Shown here: positions 7,455 through 15,101 of the stretch, one piece after another
Numbering within the stretch: position 1 is the first letter of the stretch
Layout: each line of letters starts with the position of its first letter
Assembly (NCBI GenBank): GCA_964457685.1
Contig: CAYWFS010000001.1
Coordinates: 1-64,000 of the forward strand
DNA from: UMGS1696 sp964457685
GTDB taxonomy: Bacteria > Bacillota > Clostridia > Oscillospirales > CAG-272
Reading direction: 5' to 3'
Length of the DNA stretch: 64,000 bases
Notes under the pieces: model-generated
What the model was told of the DNA's origin: nothing
Databases searched by the model: none
The model's input: the letters and a program-made list of their open reading frames with translations, nothing else
Position numbers and translations under genes: made by a program

Positions 7455-9398
7455 ATGAATAAGCACGAGCATACTAACGAAAATCACGAACACTGCGGAC
7501 ACTCTCACGATCATTGTGAATGTCACTCACACGAGCATTCTTGCACAGAGGCGGAAAAGATAATCCCGAGACTTGCTGTATCAGCGGTGCTGTTCGTTAT
7601 AGCATTTGTACTTTCAAAAATCGGCGGAATCCCGAGCATTGTTCCCTTAATTACGGCGGCAATATCGTATGTCGTAATAGGCTATGATGTTGTTTTCAGA
7701 GCGGTACGAAATATTTTTCACGGAGAGGTGTTCGATGAATGCTTCCTTATGACCTTGTCATCTATAGGTGCGTTTGCTCTCGGCGAATATATGGAGGGTG
7801 CGGCGGTAATGCTTCTCTACCAGTTCGGAGAGTGGCTTAGCGACCTTGCCGTTGACCGTTCCCGTGACTCCATAAGCAGTCTTATGAATATTCGCCCCGA
7901 TACCGCTCATCTTGTAAACGATGGAAAGGAAACCGATATAGACCCGTATGATGTAAAGGTCGGAGATATTCTTGCGGTCAAAGCGGGCGAGCGTATACCG
8001 GTTGACGGAATTGTTACGGATGGTGTAAGCTCACTTGATACCTCATCTCTTACGGGTGAATCACTTCCGAGGGATGTAAAGAGAGGGGAGCGTGTCCTGT
8101 CGGGTTCGGTAAACTGCGACGGTGTTATCTACATAAGAGCGGAAGCCTCTGCCGAAAACTCCACAGCCGAAAAAATAATGGATCTCGTGGAAAATGCATC
8201 GGAAAACAAATCGAGATCAGAGTCCTTCATAACAAGATTTGCGAAAAAATATACCCCTGCCGTAGTTGCCATAGCATTTCTTATAGCGGTAATCCCTCCG
8301 CTTCTTTTCCATGGCGGGTGGGGAAAATGGATTACGAGAGGACTTGTAACGCTTGTTATCTCTTGTCCGTGTGCCTTGGTTATATCGGTTCCGCTTACGT
8401 TCTTCGGTGGACTCGGCAGAGCGTCACATTCGGGTATACTTATAAAGGGAGGAAATTACCTCGAGGCTCTTGCGAATACGGAAATTGCCGTGTTTGATAA
8501 AACAGGTACTCTCACAAGAGGAAGCTTCACGATAAATGAGCTTTCGGCAGTGAACGGAGACTGTGACGAGCTTCTCAGACTTGCTTCGGCAGCAGAGTCA
8601 ATGTCAAACCATCCGATAGCACTTTCCGTTGTGGAAGAATACGAGAGGGCGGGAGAACGTGTGGATAAGTCTGCGGTTTCCGATGTAAGGGAGATTCCGG
8701 GTCGTGGAATTAAAGCGAGAGCCTTCGGTAAAGAAATATCTGTCGGAAATCTTGCTATGATGCTTGAAGACGGAATGAAGTGCGAGCAGATTAAATCAGA
8801 AGGAACGGTGCTTTATGTTTCCGCAGACGGAGAATATATGGGATATATAACTCTCGAGGATGCGATAAAGCCGGACAGCAAGGAAGGTCTTGAAAAGCTG
8901 AAATCTCTCGGGGTCAAGAAAAACATAATGCTCACGGGAGACAAAAAAGAATGTGCCGCAAGAGTAGCCGATGAGCTTGGAATAGACGAATACAAGGCAG
9001 AACTTTTGCCCGACGGAAAGCTTGAATGCTTCTCGGAAATAAAGATAGGGGCTGAGGGAGCTGTAGTATTCGTAGGAGACGGAATAAACGACGCACCCGT
9101 TCTTGCCACTGCCGATATAGGTGTTGCAATGGGTGGTGTCGGATCCGATGCTGCCATAGAAGCCGCCGATGTCGTGATAATGACGGACGAAATCTCAAAG
9201 CTCGGTGAGGGAATAGCGATAGCACGAAAGACAAAACAGCTTGTGATTGAAAATATCGTATTCTCTCTTGTTATAAAGCTTGTGCTTATGATACTCGGAG
9301 CTGTCGGAATCGCAAATATGTGGATTGCCGTTATAGGAGATGTCGGAGTTATGCTTCTTTGCGTGCTTAATTCTCTAAGAGTTATGAGGGTAGATTAA
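7455..9398 (+). CDS. Zn/Cd-type heavy-metal-translocating P1B ATPase
   Basis: The 647-residue membrane pump starts at the ATG at 7455, preceded by AAGGAG 7 bases upstream; an upstream TTG in the same frame lies inside the operator and is rejected. It exports divalent soft metals using ATP. The N-terminal 30 residues are extremely His- and Cys-rich, but no HMA (GMTCxxC) domain is present. The ion site Cys304-Pro-Cys306 (ISCPCALVIS), the phosphorylated Asp348 (DKTGTLT), SNHP and the hinge GDGINDAPVL are all intact. CPC with a histidine-rich tail fits Zn(II)/Cd(II)/Pb(II) specificity (ZntA/CadA group), matching the adjacent sensor. Confidence 0.95.
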   Translation: MNKHEHTNENHEHCGHSHDHCECHSHEHSCTEAEKIIPRLAVSAVLFVIAFVLSKIGGIPSIVPLITAAISYVVIGYDVVFRAVRNIFHGEVFDECFLMTLSSIGAFALGEYMEGAAVMLLYQFGEWLSDLAVDRSRDSISSLMNIRPDTAHLVNDGKETDIDPYDVKVGDILAVKAGERIPVDGIVTDGVSSLDTSSLTGESLPRDVKRGERVLSGSVNCDGVIYIRAEASAENSTAEKIMDLVENASENKSRSESFITRFAKKYTPAVVAIAFLIAVIPPLLFHGGWGKWITRGLVTLVISCPCALVISVPLTFFGGLGRASHSGILIKGGNYLEALANTEIAVFDKTGTLTRGSFTINELSAVNGDCDELLRLASAAESMSNHPIALSVVEEYERAGERVDKSAVSDVREIPGRGIKARAFGKEISVGNLAMMLEDGMKCEQIKSEGTVLYVSADGEYMGYITLEDAIKPDSKEGLEKLKSLGVKKNIMLTGDKKECAARVADELGIDEYKAELLPDGKLECFSEIKIGAEGAVVFVGDGINDAPVLATADIGVAMGGVGSDAAIEAADVVIMTDEISKLGEGIAIARKTKQLVIENIVFSLVIKLVLMILGAVGIANMWIAVIGDVGVMLLCVLNSLRVMRVD

Positions 9399-9426
9399 AA
9401 AAATGTAAAAATTTACAATATCATGG

Positions 9427-9455
9427 CTGAAAAATATACATAGGGACTGTATAAT
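9427..9455 (+). promoter_or_regulatory. Probable promoter of the small export protein gene
   Basis: CTGAAA (9427-9432) and TATAAT (9450-9455) have a 17-base spacer, 50 bases before the start at 9505. A short dyad, TGTAAA and TTTACA (9404-9417), lies just upstream. Confidence 0.5.
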
Positions 9456-9504
9456 CAAAAGCAGTATATTTTCGTTTTGACTTGTCCCGGAGTAGTTTTA
9501 TTGT

Positions 9505-9969
9505 ATGAGTGTTTTTTTCAGATATATGTGCGTACTCGGAATAGCCGCAATGCCGATACTTGAGCTTAGAGGTGCTATACCATACGGTGTTGCAAACGGT
9601 CTTTCCTATTACGGTGTTCTCTTATTCAGCGTGATAGGGAATATGCTTCCGGTTCCGTTTATAATCCTTTTCGTGAGAAAAATATTTGCATGGATGAAGA
9701 AAAAGAGCCGATTTTTATGCTCCGTTGCGGAAAGGCTTGAAAAACGTGCCGAAAATAAGATGGACGTGATGGTGAAGTACGAGACGCTGGGACTGTTCGT
9801 GCTTGTTGCGATTCCTCTTCCGGGTACAGGTGCGTGGACAGGCTCTCTTGTGGCGGCACTTCTTGACCTGCGACTGAAAAACGCAATCCCGGCGATACTT
9901 GCAGGTGTGTTTACGGCAGGAGTTATAATGATGGTAATATCCTATGGTGTAGGTGCTATTCTTCTCTGA
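9505..9969 (+). CDS. Small multidrug-export family protein (COG2426)
   Basis: The 154-residue integral membrane protein has about four hydrophobic segments (near 5-20, 30-52, 88-110 and 125-152) separated by a basic loop around residues 55-80. MPILELRGAIPYG near the start is the family signature. The family name 'small multi-drug export' is historical and the true substrate is not established. A weak CCGGAG precedes the ATG. wecB lies downstream but has its own perfect promoter, which overlaps the end of this gene's 3' region, so the two need not be co-regulated. Confidence 0.8.
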   Translation: MSVFFRYMCVLGIAAMPILELRGAIPYGVANGLSYYGVLLFSVIGNMLPVPFIILFVRKIFAWMKKKSRFLCSVAERLEKRAENKMDVMVKYETLGLFVLVAIPLPGTGAWTGSLVAALLDLRLKNAIPAILAGVFTAGVIMMVISYGVGAILL

Positions 9970-9971
9970 TA

Positions 9972-10000
9972 TTGACATTTTTGCGTGTCTGTTATATAAT
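9972..10000 (+). promoter_or_regulatory. Consensus promoter of wecB
   Basis: A perfect TTGACA (9972-9977), 17 bases and a perfect TATAAT (9995-10000), beginning 2 bases after the upstream stop codon. Confidence 0.9.
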
Positions 10001-10045
10001 AGATTTAACAGAAAAAATCGACGAAAGGCAGTGGATCACCGTATT

Positions 10046-11140
10046 ATGAAAAAAGTCATGGTGGTTTTCGGAACAAGACCCGAAGCCATAAAAATGTGTC
10101 CTCTTGTAAAGGAACTCAAATCCCGTGAGAGCCTTGACGTTACTCTTTGCGTTACAGGTCAGCATAGACAAATGCTCGATCAGGTTCTCGAAGCATTCGA
10201 TGTTCATCCCGATTACGACCTTTCAATAATGAAAGAAAAGCAGACTCTGTTCGATGTTACGGTGAATATTCTCGAAAGAATAAAAGCTGTACTCGAAGAG
10301 GTCAGACCCGATGTTGTCCTCGTTCATGGTGATACATCAACTACGTTTGTAACCGCACTTGCCTGCTACTATATGCAGATACCTGTCGGTCATGTTGAAG
10401 CGGGACTTCGTACATATAATATCTACTCTCCTTATCCCGAGGAATTTAACCGTCAGGCGGTAAGTATAATCGCAAAATACAATTTCTCTCCCACCGAGCT
10501 TTCAAAGCAGAATCTTCTCAGAGAAGGCAGAGACGAAAATACCATATATGTGACGGGAAATACCGCCATAGATGCACTGAAAACCACTGTAAAGGAAGAT
10601 TATACTCATCCCGAGCTTGAATGGGCGGACGGAAAAAGGCTCATAATAATAACGGCACACCGCAGAGAAAATCTCGGACAGCCTATGCACCATATGTTCC
10701 GTGCGATTCGCCGTATAATAGACGAGCATCCCGATGTTTGTGCTATTTACCCGATACACATGAATCCCGTGGTTCGTGAAGCGGCGGCAGAGGAGCTTGG
10801 TGACTGCGACAGAGTGCATATAATAGAGCCTCTCGATGTTCTCGACTTCCATAACTTCATCGCAAAAAGCTATATGATACTCACCGACAGTGGAGGAATC
10901 CAGGAGGAAGCACCTTCTCTCGGAAAGCCGGTTCTCGTTATGAGAGATACGACCGAAAGACCCGAGGGAATTGCGGCAGGTACACTCAAGCTTGTCGGAA
11001 CTGACGAAGAGGTAATATATTCCGCATTTAAGCAGCTCCTCGAGGATAAGGCGGAATACGATAAGATGAGTCATGCCTCCAACCCCTACGGAGACGGAAG
11101 AGCCTGCGAAAGAATAGCGGACATCCTCGAGAGGGAATGA
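10046..11140 (+). CDS. wecB: UDP-N-acetylglucosamine 2-epimerase, non-hydrolysing
   Basis: The 364-residue cytoplasmic enzyme interconverts UDP-GlcNAc and UDP-ManNAc, which supplies ManNAc for teichoic acid linkage units or surface polysaccharides. Family motifs are GTRPEAIKM at the N-terminus, HVEAGLRT, ITAHRRENLGQP and DSGGIQEEAPSLGKPVLV, so the catalytic acids and UDP site are intact. Start choice is between ATG 10046 and an in-frame GTG at 10031; I chose the ATG because translation then begins with the conserved KKVMVVFGTRPEA strand. Neither start has an ideal ribosome binding site. No other polysaccharide genes adjoin it. Confidence 0.93.
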   Translation: MKKVMVVFGTRPEAIKMCPLVKELKSRESLDVTLCVTGQHRQMLDQVLEAFDVHPDYDLSIMKEKQTLFDVTVNILERIKAVLEEVRPDVVLVHGDTSTTFVTALACYYMQIPVGHVEAGLRTYNIYSPYPEEFNRQAVSIIAKYNFSPTELSKQNLLREGRDENTIYVTGNTAIDALKTTVKEDYTHPELEWADGKRLIIITAHRRENLGQPMHHMFRAIRRIIDEHPDVCAIYPIHMNPVVREAAAEELGDCDRVHIIEPLDVLDFHNFIAKSYMILTDSGGIQEEAPSLGKPVLVMRDTTERPEGIAAGTLKLVGTDEEVIYSAFKQLLEDKAEYDKMSHASNPYGDGRACERIADILERE

Positions 11141-11189
11141 TTTTAATGCGGTTTTTGTTAAATGCCGCACATGAATAAACAGCAAAATC

Positions 11190-11233
11190 AGACGTTTCGG
11201 TAGCTGTAGACATGGCGAGGGAACGTCTTTTTT
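11190..11233 (+). terminator. Intrinsic terminator after wecB
   Basis: AGACGTT (11190-11196) pairs with AACGTCT (11222-11228), followed by a run of T to 11233. The 25-base loop is long. The 340-base gap 11141-11480 otherwise holds the promoter and leader of the next operon and no gene that I can see. Confidence 0.65.
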
Positions 11234-11383
11234 GTGCATGACTTGTATGCTGTTATATCAAAAATGATATATCGGTATGCCGTCTTTGAGAGGGAGAGGC
11301 GAATATTATCAAAATATACAGAAAAAGTATGCCCACCCATAAGAAAAATGTTGCTCTATGGGGTAAAAAAATCGTTAGCACCA

Positions 11384-11412
11384 TTGAAATTGTACAATTG
11401 ATTTGATATAAT
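11384..11412 (+). promoter_or_regulatory. Promoter of the malate dehydrogenase-fumarase-Hdr-Flx-fumarate reductase operon
   Basis: TTGAAA (11384-11389), a 17-base spacer and TATAAT (11407-11412). The spacer contains a perfect 12-base palindrome, AATTGTACAATT (11388-11399), a plausible operator. It does not match the Rex consensus (TTGTTAA-type half sites) well. Transcription should start near 11419, leaving a leader of about 62 bases. Confidence 0.8.
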
Positions 11413-11431
11413 TATATATGCAGAGTAATTT

Positions 11432-11451
11432 GCCGAATTATCGGCTTTTTT
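11432..11451 (+). terminator. Terminator-like hairpin in the operon leader (possible attenuator)
   Basis: GCCGA (11432-11436) and TCGGC (11441-11445) form a perfect stem with an ATTA loop, followed by six T (11446-11451). It lies downstream of the promoter and 30 bases before the first start codon, so it would stop transcripts early unless bypassed. Confidence 0.6.
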
Positions 11452-11480
11452 AAGATAATATTATTTTCGGAGGAAAATTT

Positions 11481-12425
11481 ATGACTAAAGTTACCATAAT
11501 CGGCGCAGGAAGCGTCGGTTCGACCATTGCATATACTCTCGCAGTAGGCGGAATCGCTACCGAGATCGTAATGATCGATATTAATGAGGAAAAGGCTCTC
11601 GGAGAAGCACTTGACATTCGTCAGGGTACTCCTTTCTGCCCTCCCGTATCCATTTATGCCGGAACATACCGTGATGCTGCCGGCTCTGATATTATCATCC
11701 TTACCTCCGGTGTTGCAAGAAAGCCCGGTCAGTCCAGACTCGACCTCGCTCAGACTAACGTAAACATCACAAAGTCCATCATTCCTCAGATCACAAAGTA
11801 CGCTCCCGACGCTACCTACATCATCGTAAGTAACCCCGTTGACGTTCTTACCTACACATGGTGCAAATGCTCCGGTATTCCCGAACACAAGATTATCGGT
11901 TCCGGTACTATCCTCGACACAGCAAGACTTCGTGCAAGAATCTCCGAATACTACAACATCAACCGTCAGAACGTTCACGCATATGTATTCGGTGAACACG
12001 GTGACTCTTCCTTCGTTCCGTGGTCTATCGCTAACATCTCCAATGTTCCCGTTGACGAATACCACAGCGTTATCACAAGCAAGGATAACATCTACACTCC
12101 CGTTGACCACGATGAAATCGAAAACTACATCAGAAAGTCCGGCGGCAGAATCATTCAGCGTAAGGGTGCTACATTCTATGCAATCGCTCTTTCCGCTTGC
12201 CACATCTGCAAGTGCATAATCGGCGGTATGGATACAACTCTTACAGTATCCACAATGATGCACGGCGAATACGGCATTGACGATGTTGCACTCAGCACAC
12301 TCAATATCGTAGGTCGTGAAGGACTCAGAGGTAAGATCCTCACTCCCCTTACAGACGAAGAAGTTGTTCTTCTCCAGAAGAGTGCAGACTGCCTTAAGGA
12401 AATCATCCACAACGTAAACATCTAA
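11481..12425 (+). CDS. LDH-like malate dehydrogenase
   Basis: The 314-residue NAD-dependent 2-hydroxyacid dehydrogenase belongs to the lactate/malate family. Overall it looks LDH-like: GAGSVGSTIAYTL Rossmann loop, Asp33 for NAD rather than NADP, GSGTILDTARLR and GEHGDSSFVPWS (catalytic His173). However, the substrate-specificity residue equivalent to Gln102 of Bacillus lactate dehydrogenase is Arg80 (ARKPGQSR), the residue found in malate dehydrogenases and known to switch specificity to oxaloacetate. With fumarase 24 bases downstream and fumarate reductase at the end of the operon, malate dehydrogenase is the better call. AGGAGG-like GGAGGA precedes the ATG. Confidence 0.8.
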   Translation: MTKVTIIGAGSVGSTIAYTLAVGGIATEIVMIDINEEKALGEALDIRQGTPFCPPVSIYAGTYRDAAGSDIIILTSGVARKPGQSRLDLAQTNVNITKSIIPQITKYAPDATYIIVSNPVDVLTYTWCKCSGIPEHKIIGSGTILDTARLRARISEYYNINRQNVHAYVFGEHGDSSFVPWSIANISNVPVDEYHSVITSKDNIYTPVDHDEIENYIRKSGGRIIQRKGATFYAIALSACHICKCIIGGMDTTLTVSTMMHGEYGIDDVALSTLNIVGREGLRGKILTPLTDEEVVLLQKSADCLKEIIHNVNI

Positions 12426-12449
12426 ATTTATATATAAAAGGAAAGAACT

Positions 12450-13826
12450 ATGGAATACCGTATAGAACACGACTCTATGGGTGAGGTTAAGGTTCCCGCT
12501 GATAAGTATTGGGCGGCTCAGACCGAACGTAGCCATGAGAACTTCAAGATCGGCGTAGGCATCGAAACAATGCCCCGTGAGATCACAAGAGCTTTCGGCA
12601 TACTCAAGAAGGCTGCTGCTCAGGCTAACAATCAGCTCAGACCCGAAAAGATGACTGACGAAAAGCTCGGATTCATCTCCACAGCTTGCGACGAAGTTAT
12701 CTCCGGCTCACTCAATGAGCATTTCCCCCTCGTAGTATGGCAGACAGGAAGCGGCACTCAGTCCAACATGAATGCAAACGAAGTTATCGCCAACCGTGCG
12801 AACGAGCTTGCAGGTAAAAAGCTTTGCCATCCCAACGACGATATTAACATGAGCCAGTCCTCAAACGATACATTCCCGACAGCTATGCACATCGCTGCGG
12901 TTTGCTCTCTCGAAGACAAGCTCATCCCCGCTGTAAACAAGCTCATTACAACCTTCCGTAAGCTTGAGCATGACCACGAAGGTATCACAAAGAGCGGTAG
13001 AACACACCTCCAGGACGCTACACCTATTAAGTTCTCTCAGGAAATTTCCGGCTGGCGTTCCTCTCTCGAAAAGGACGTTGAGCTTATCGAAAGAGCTCTT
13101 CCCGCACTCAAGACCCTCGCACTCGGCGGTACAGCAGTAGGTACAGGTCTTAATGCTCCCAAGGGATTTGACGTAAAGGTTGCCGAAGCTGTTTCCGCTA
13201 TCACAGGCAAGAGCTTTGAAACAGCCGAAAACAAGTTCCACGCTCTTACAAGTAAGGATGAAATCGTATTCGCTCACGGTGCCGTTAAGGCTCTCGCTTG
13301 CGATATGATGAAGATTGCAAATGACGTTAGATGGCTCGCTTCCGGCCCCAGACTCGGTCTCGGCGAAATCACTATTCCCGAAAACGAACCCGGTTCCTCC
13401 ATCATGCCCGGTAAGGTTAACCCCACTCAGTGCGAAGCTGTAACAATGGTTGCCGTTCAGGTAATGGGTAACGACGTAGCTGTTTCCATGGCTGCTTCTC
13501 AGGGTAACTTCGAGCTTAACGTATTTATGCCCGTTTGTATCTATAACTTCCTCCAGTCCGTTCGTCTTCTTGCAGAAGCTATCGTTTCCTTTAACGACAA
13601 CTGTGCTGTAGGTATCCGTGCAAAGGAAGACAAGATGCATGACAACCTTCACAACTCCCTCATGCTCGTAACAGCTCTTAACCCCTACATCGGTTATGAA
13701 AATGCCGCTAAGACCGCGAAGAAGGCATTCAAGGAGAATATCTCCCTTAAGGAAGCCTGCGTAGCTCTCGGATTCCTCACAGCTGAACGCTTCGATGAAG
13801 TATTCAAGCCCGAGGAAATGGCATAA
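12450..13826 (+). CDS. fumC: Class II fumarate hydratase
   Basis: The 458-residue, iron-free fumarase interconverts malate and fumarate. It belongs to the aspartase/fumarase superfamily, with the signature loop GSSIMPGKVNPTQCE, SSNDTFPTAMH and the TKSGRTHLQDATPI substrate segment. The length equals that of E. coli FumC to within ten residues. AAAGGA precedes the ATG. It lies between the malate dehydrogenase-like gene and hdrB, with gaps of 24 and 54 bases. Working toward fumarate, it supplies the substrate for the fumarate reductase at 20398-22715. Aspartase is less likely given the fumarase-type sequence throughout and the neighbours. Confidence 0.93.
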   Translation: MEYRIEHDSMGEVKVPADKYWAAQTERSHENFKIGVGIETMPREITRAFGILKKAAAQANNQLRPEKMTDEKLGFISTACDEVISGSLNEHFPLVVWQTGSGTQSNMNANEVIANRANELAGKKLCHPNDDINMSQSSNDTFPTAMHIAAVCSLEDKLIPAVNKLITTFRKLEHDHEGITKSGRTHLQDATPIKFSQEISGWRSSLEKDVELIERALPALKTLALGGTAVGTGLNAPKGFDVKVAEAVSAITGKSFETAENKFHALTSKDEIVFAHGAVKALACDMMKIANDVRWLASGPRLGLGEITIPENEPGSSIMPGKVNPTQCEAVTMVAVQVMGNDVAVSMAASQGNFELNVFMPVCIYNFLQSVRLLAEAIVSFNDNCAVGIRAKEDKMHDNLHNSLMLVTALNPYIGYENAAKTAKKAFKENISLKEACVALGFLTAERFDEVFKPEEMA

Positions 13827-13880
13827 TTCAGGCATAATTGTCGCATAAACAACGCAATTAAATAATTTGGAGTAAAAAAT

Positions 13881-14663
13881 ATGAAAATTTCGTATTATCC
13901 GGGATGCACGCTGAAAAATAAGGCTGCCATCCTTGACAGATATGCGAGAGAGTCGGCGGCAGTCCTCGGATATGAGTTCGAGGAAATCGAAAACTGGCAG
14001 TGCTGTGGCGGTGCATATACCTCCGCAAAGGATGAGCTTGCAACAAAGCTTCCCTCTGTCAGAGCTCTTGCAAACGGATATAAAAGCACGGGTCGTGTCG
14101 TAACGGTATGCTCCGCCTGCTATAATGTCCTTGCACAGACAAATAACGAGTTCGCCGTCAATCCCGACTTTGACAGAAGAGTGAATAACTACCTCTCTCC
14201 CGATTTTGAATATCACGGAGAAGGTAAGGTAATTCACTTCCTTGAGCTTCTCAGAGACGAAATCGGCTTTGAAGAGCTTAAAAAGAAAGTCGTAAAGCCG
14301 CTTACAGGAAAGAAGATTGCCGCATATTACGGTTGTCTCCTCCTCCGTCCCTCATCCGTGCTGAAGTTTGATGACCCCGAAAACCCCGAGATAATGGAAA
14401 ATCTTATCCGTGCTCTCGGTGCCGAACCCGTCATCTATCCCATGCGTAACGAATGCTGCGGCGGCTACATAACTCTCGAGGATACTGCTCAGGCAGCAAA
14501 GAGAAGCGGTGCTGTGGCTTCAAGTGCAAAGGATATGGGTGCGGACTTTATGATAACCGCCTGCCCGCTTTGCCAGTACAACATCAAAAAGCACTCCGGC
14601 ACAGGTCTGGAGATCAAATATTTCACCGAAGTTCTCGCAGAAGCACTCGGTATTGTAGATTAA
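13881..14663 (+). CDS. hdrB: Heterodisulfide reductase subunit B-like protein (two CCG domains)
   Basis: The 260-residue protein has two cysteine-rich CCG motifs. The first is Cys9, Cys41-Cys42, Cys77 and Cys80; the second is Cys152, Cys192-Cys193, Cys228 and Cys231. Spacing fits the CX31-39CCX34-36CXXC pattern that binds the noncubane [4Fe-4S] clusters of methanogen HdrB. There these clusters reduce a heterodisulfide; in bacteria the partner is a different, usually unknown, disulfide or electron acceptor. The hdrC, hdrA and flx-type genes follow, so it is the high-potential output module of the complex. The expected final acceptor here is discussed under findings. Confidence 0.92.
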   Translation: MKISYYPGCTLKNKAAILDRYARESAAVLGYEFEEIENWQCCGGAYTSAKDELATKLPSVRALANGYKSTGRVVTVCSACYNVLAQTNNEFAVNPDFDRRVNNYLSPDFEYHGEGKVIHFLELLRDEIGFEELKKKVVKPLTGKKIAAYYGCLLLRPSSVLKFDDPENPEIMENLIRALGAEPVIYPMRNECCGGYITLEDTAQAAKRSGAVASSAKDMGADFMITACPLCQYNIKKHSGTGLEIKYFTEVLAEALGIVD

Positions 14664-14682
14664 TCAAGTGGGAGGACTTAAT

Positions 14683-15066
14683 ATGAACGCAGATTTAAAG
14701 GAACAGGTTCTCCGTATCAGCGGCTCGGAAGTCGGCAAGTGTATGCGTTGCGGCAAATGCTCCGCTACCTGCCCGTCATACGATGAGATGGAATACCATC
14801 CGCATCATTTTGTATACCTTGTCGAACGCGGAGACATCGAAAGGCTCATGGAGTCGGAATCTATTTATAAGTGTCTGACTTGTTTTGCCTGCGTAGAAAG
14901 ATGTCCGCGTGGCGTTGAACCTGCCAAGGTAGTTGAAGCCATAAGAGTAGAAGCGGTTCGTCGTCAGGGAAAGAACCATCTTAAAGCAGATGATATTCCC
15001 GCAAAGCTCGACGATGATATGCCGGGACAGGCTCTTATGACCGCTATGAGAAAATATTCCAAGTAA
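14683..15066 (+). CDS. hdrC: Heterodisulfide reductase subunit C-like ferredoxin protein
   Basis: This 127-residue protein starts at the ATG at 14683, preceded by GGGAGGA 7 bases upstream; an in-frame GTG 15 bases earlier overlaps that site and is rejected. Two complete [4Fe-4S] motifs are seen: Cys20, 23, 26, 30 (CMRCGKCSATCP) and Cys64, 67, 70, 74 (CLTCFACVERCP). In Hdr complexes HdrC wires electrons from the HdrA flavin to HdrB. It begins 19 bases after hdrB and ends 35 bases before hdrA. Confidence 0.92.
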   Translation: MNADLKEQVLRISGSEVGKCMRCGKCSATCPSYDEMEYHPHHFVYLVERGDIERLMESESIYKCLTCFACVERCPRGVEPAKVVEAIRVEAVRRQGKNHLKADDIPAKLDDDMPGQALMTAMRKYSK

Positions 15067-15101
15067 TACGGTAAACCTTTTTAAGAAAGGCAAGAAGAAT
15101 A

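Noticed and set aside
11481..12425. Plain L-lactate dehydrogenase assignment
   Set aside because: The specificity residue is Arg80, and the operon context is malate to fumarate to succinate.
11412..14237. Long minus-strand frames opposite the malate dehydrogenase-like gene, fumC and hdrB
   Set aside because: They lack start signals and domains, and run through the operon's promoter and leader.
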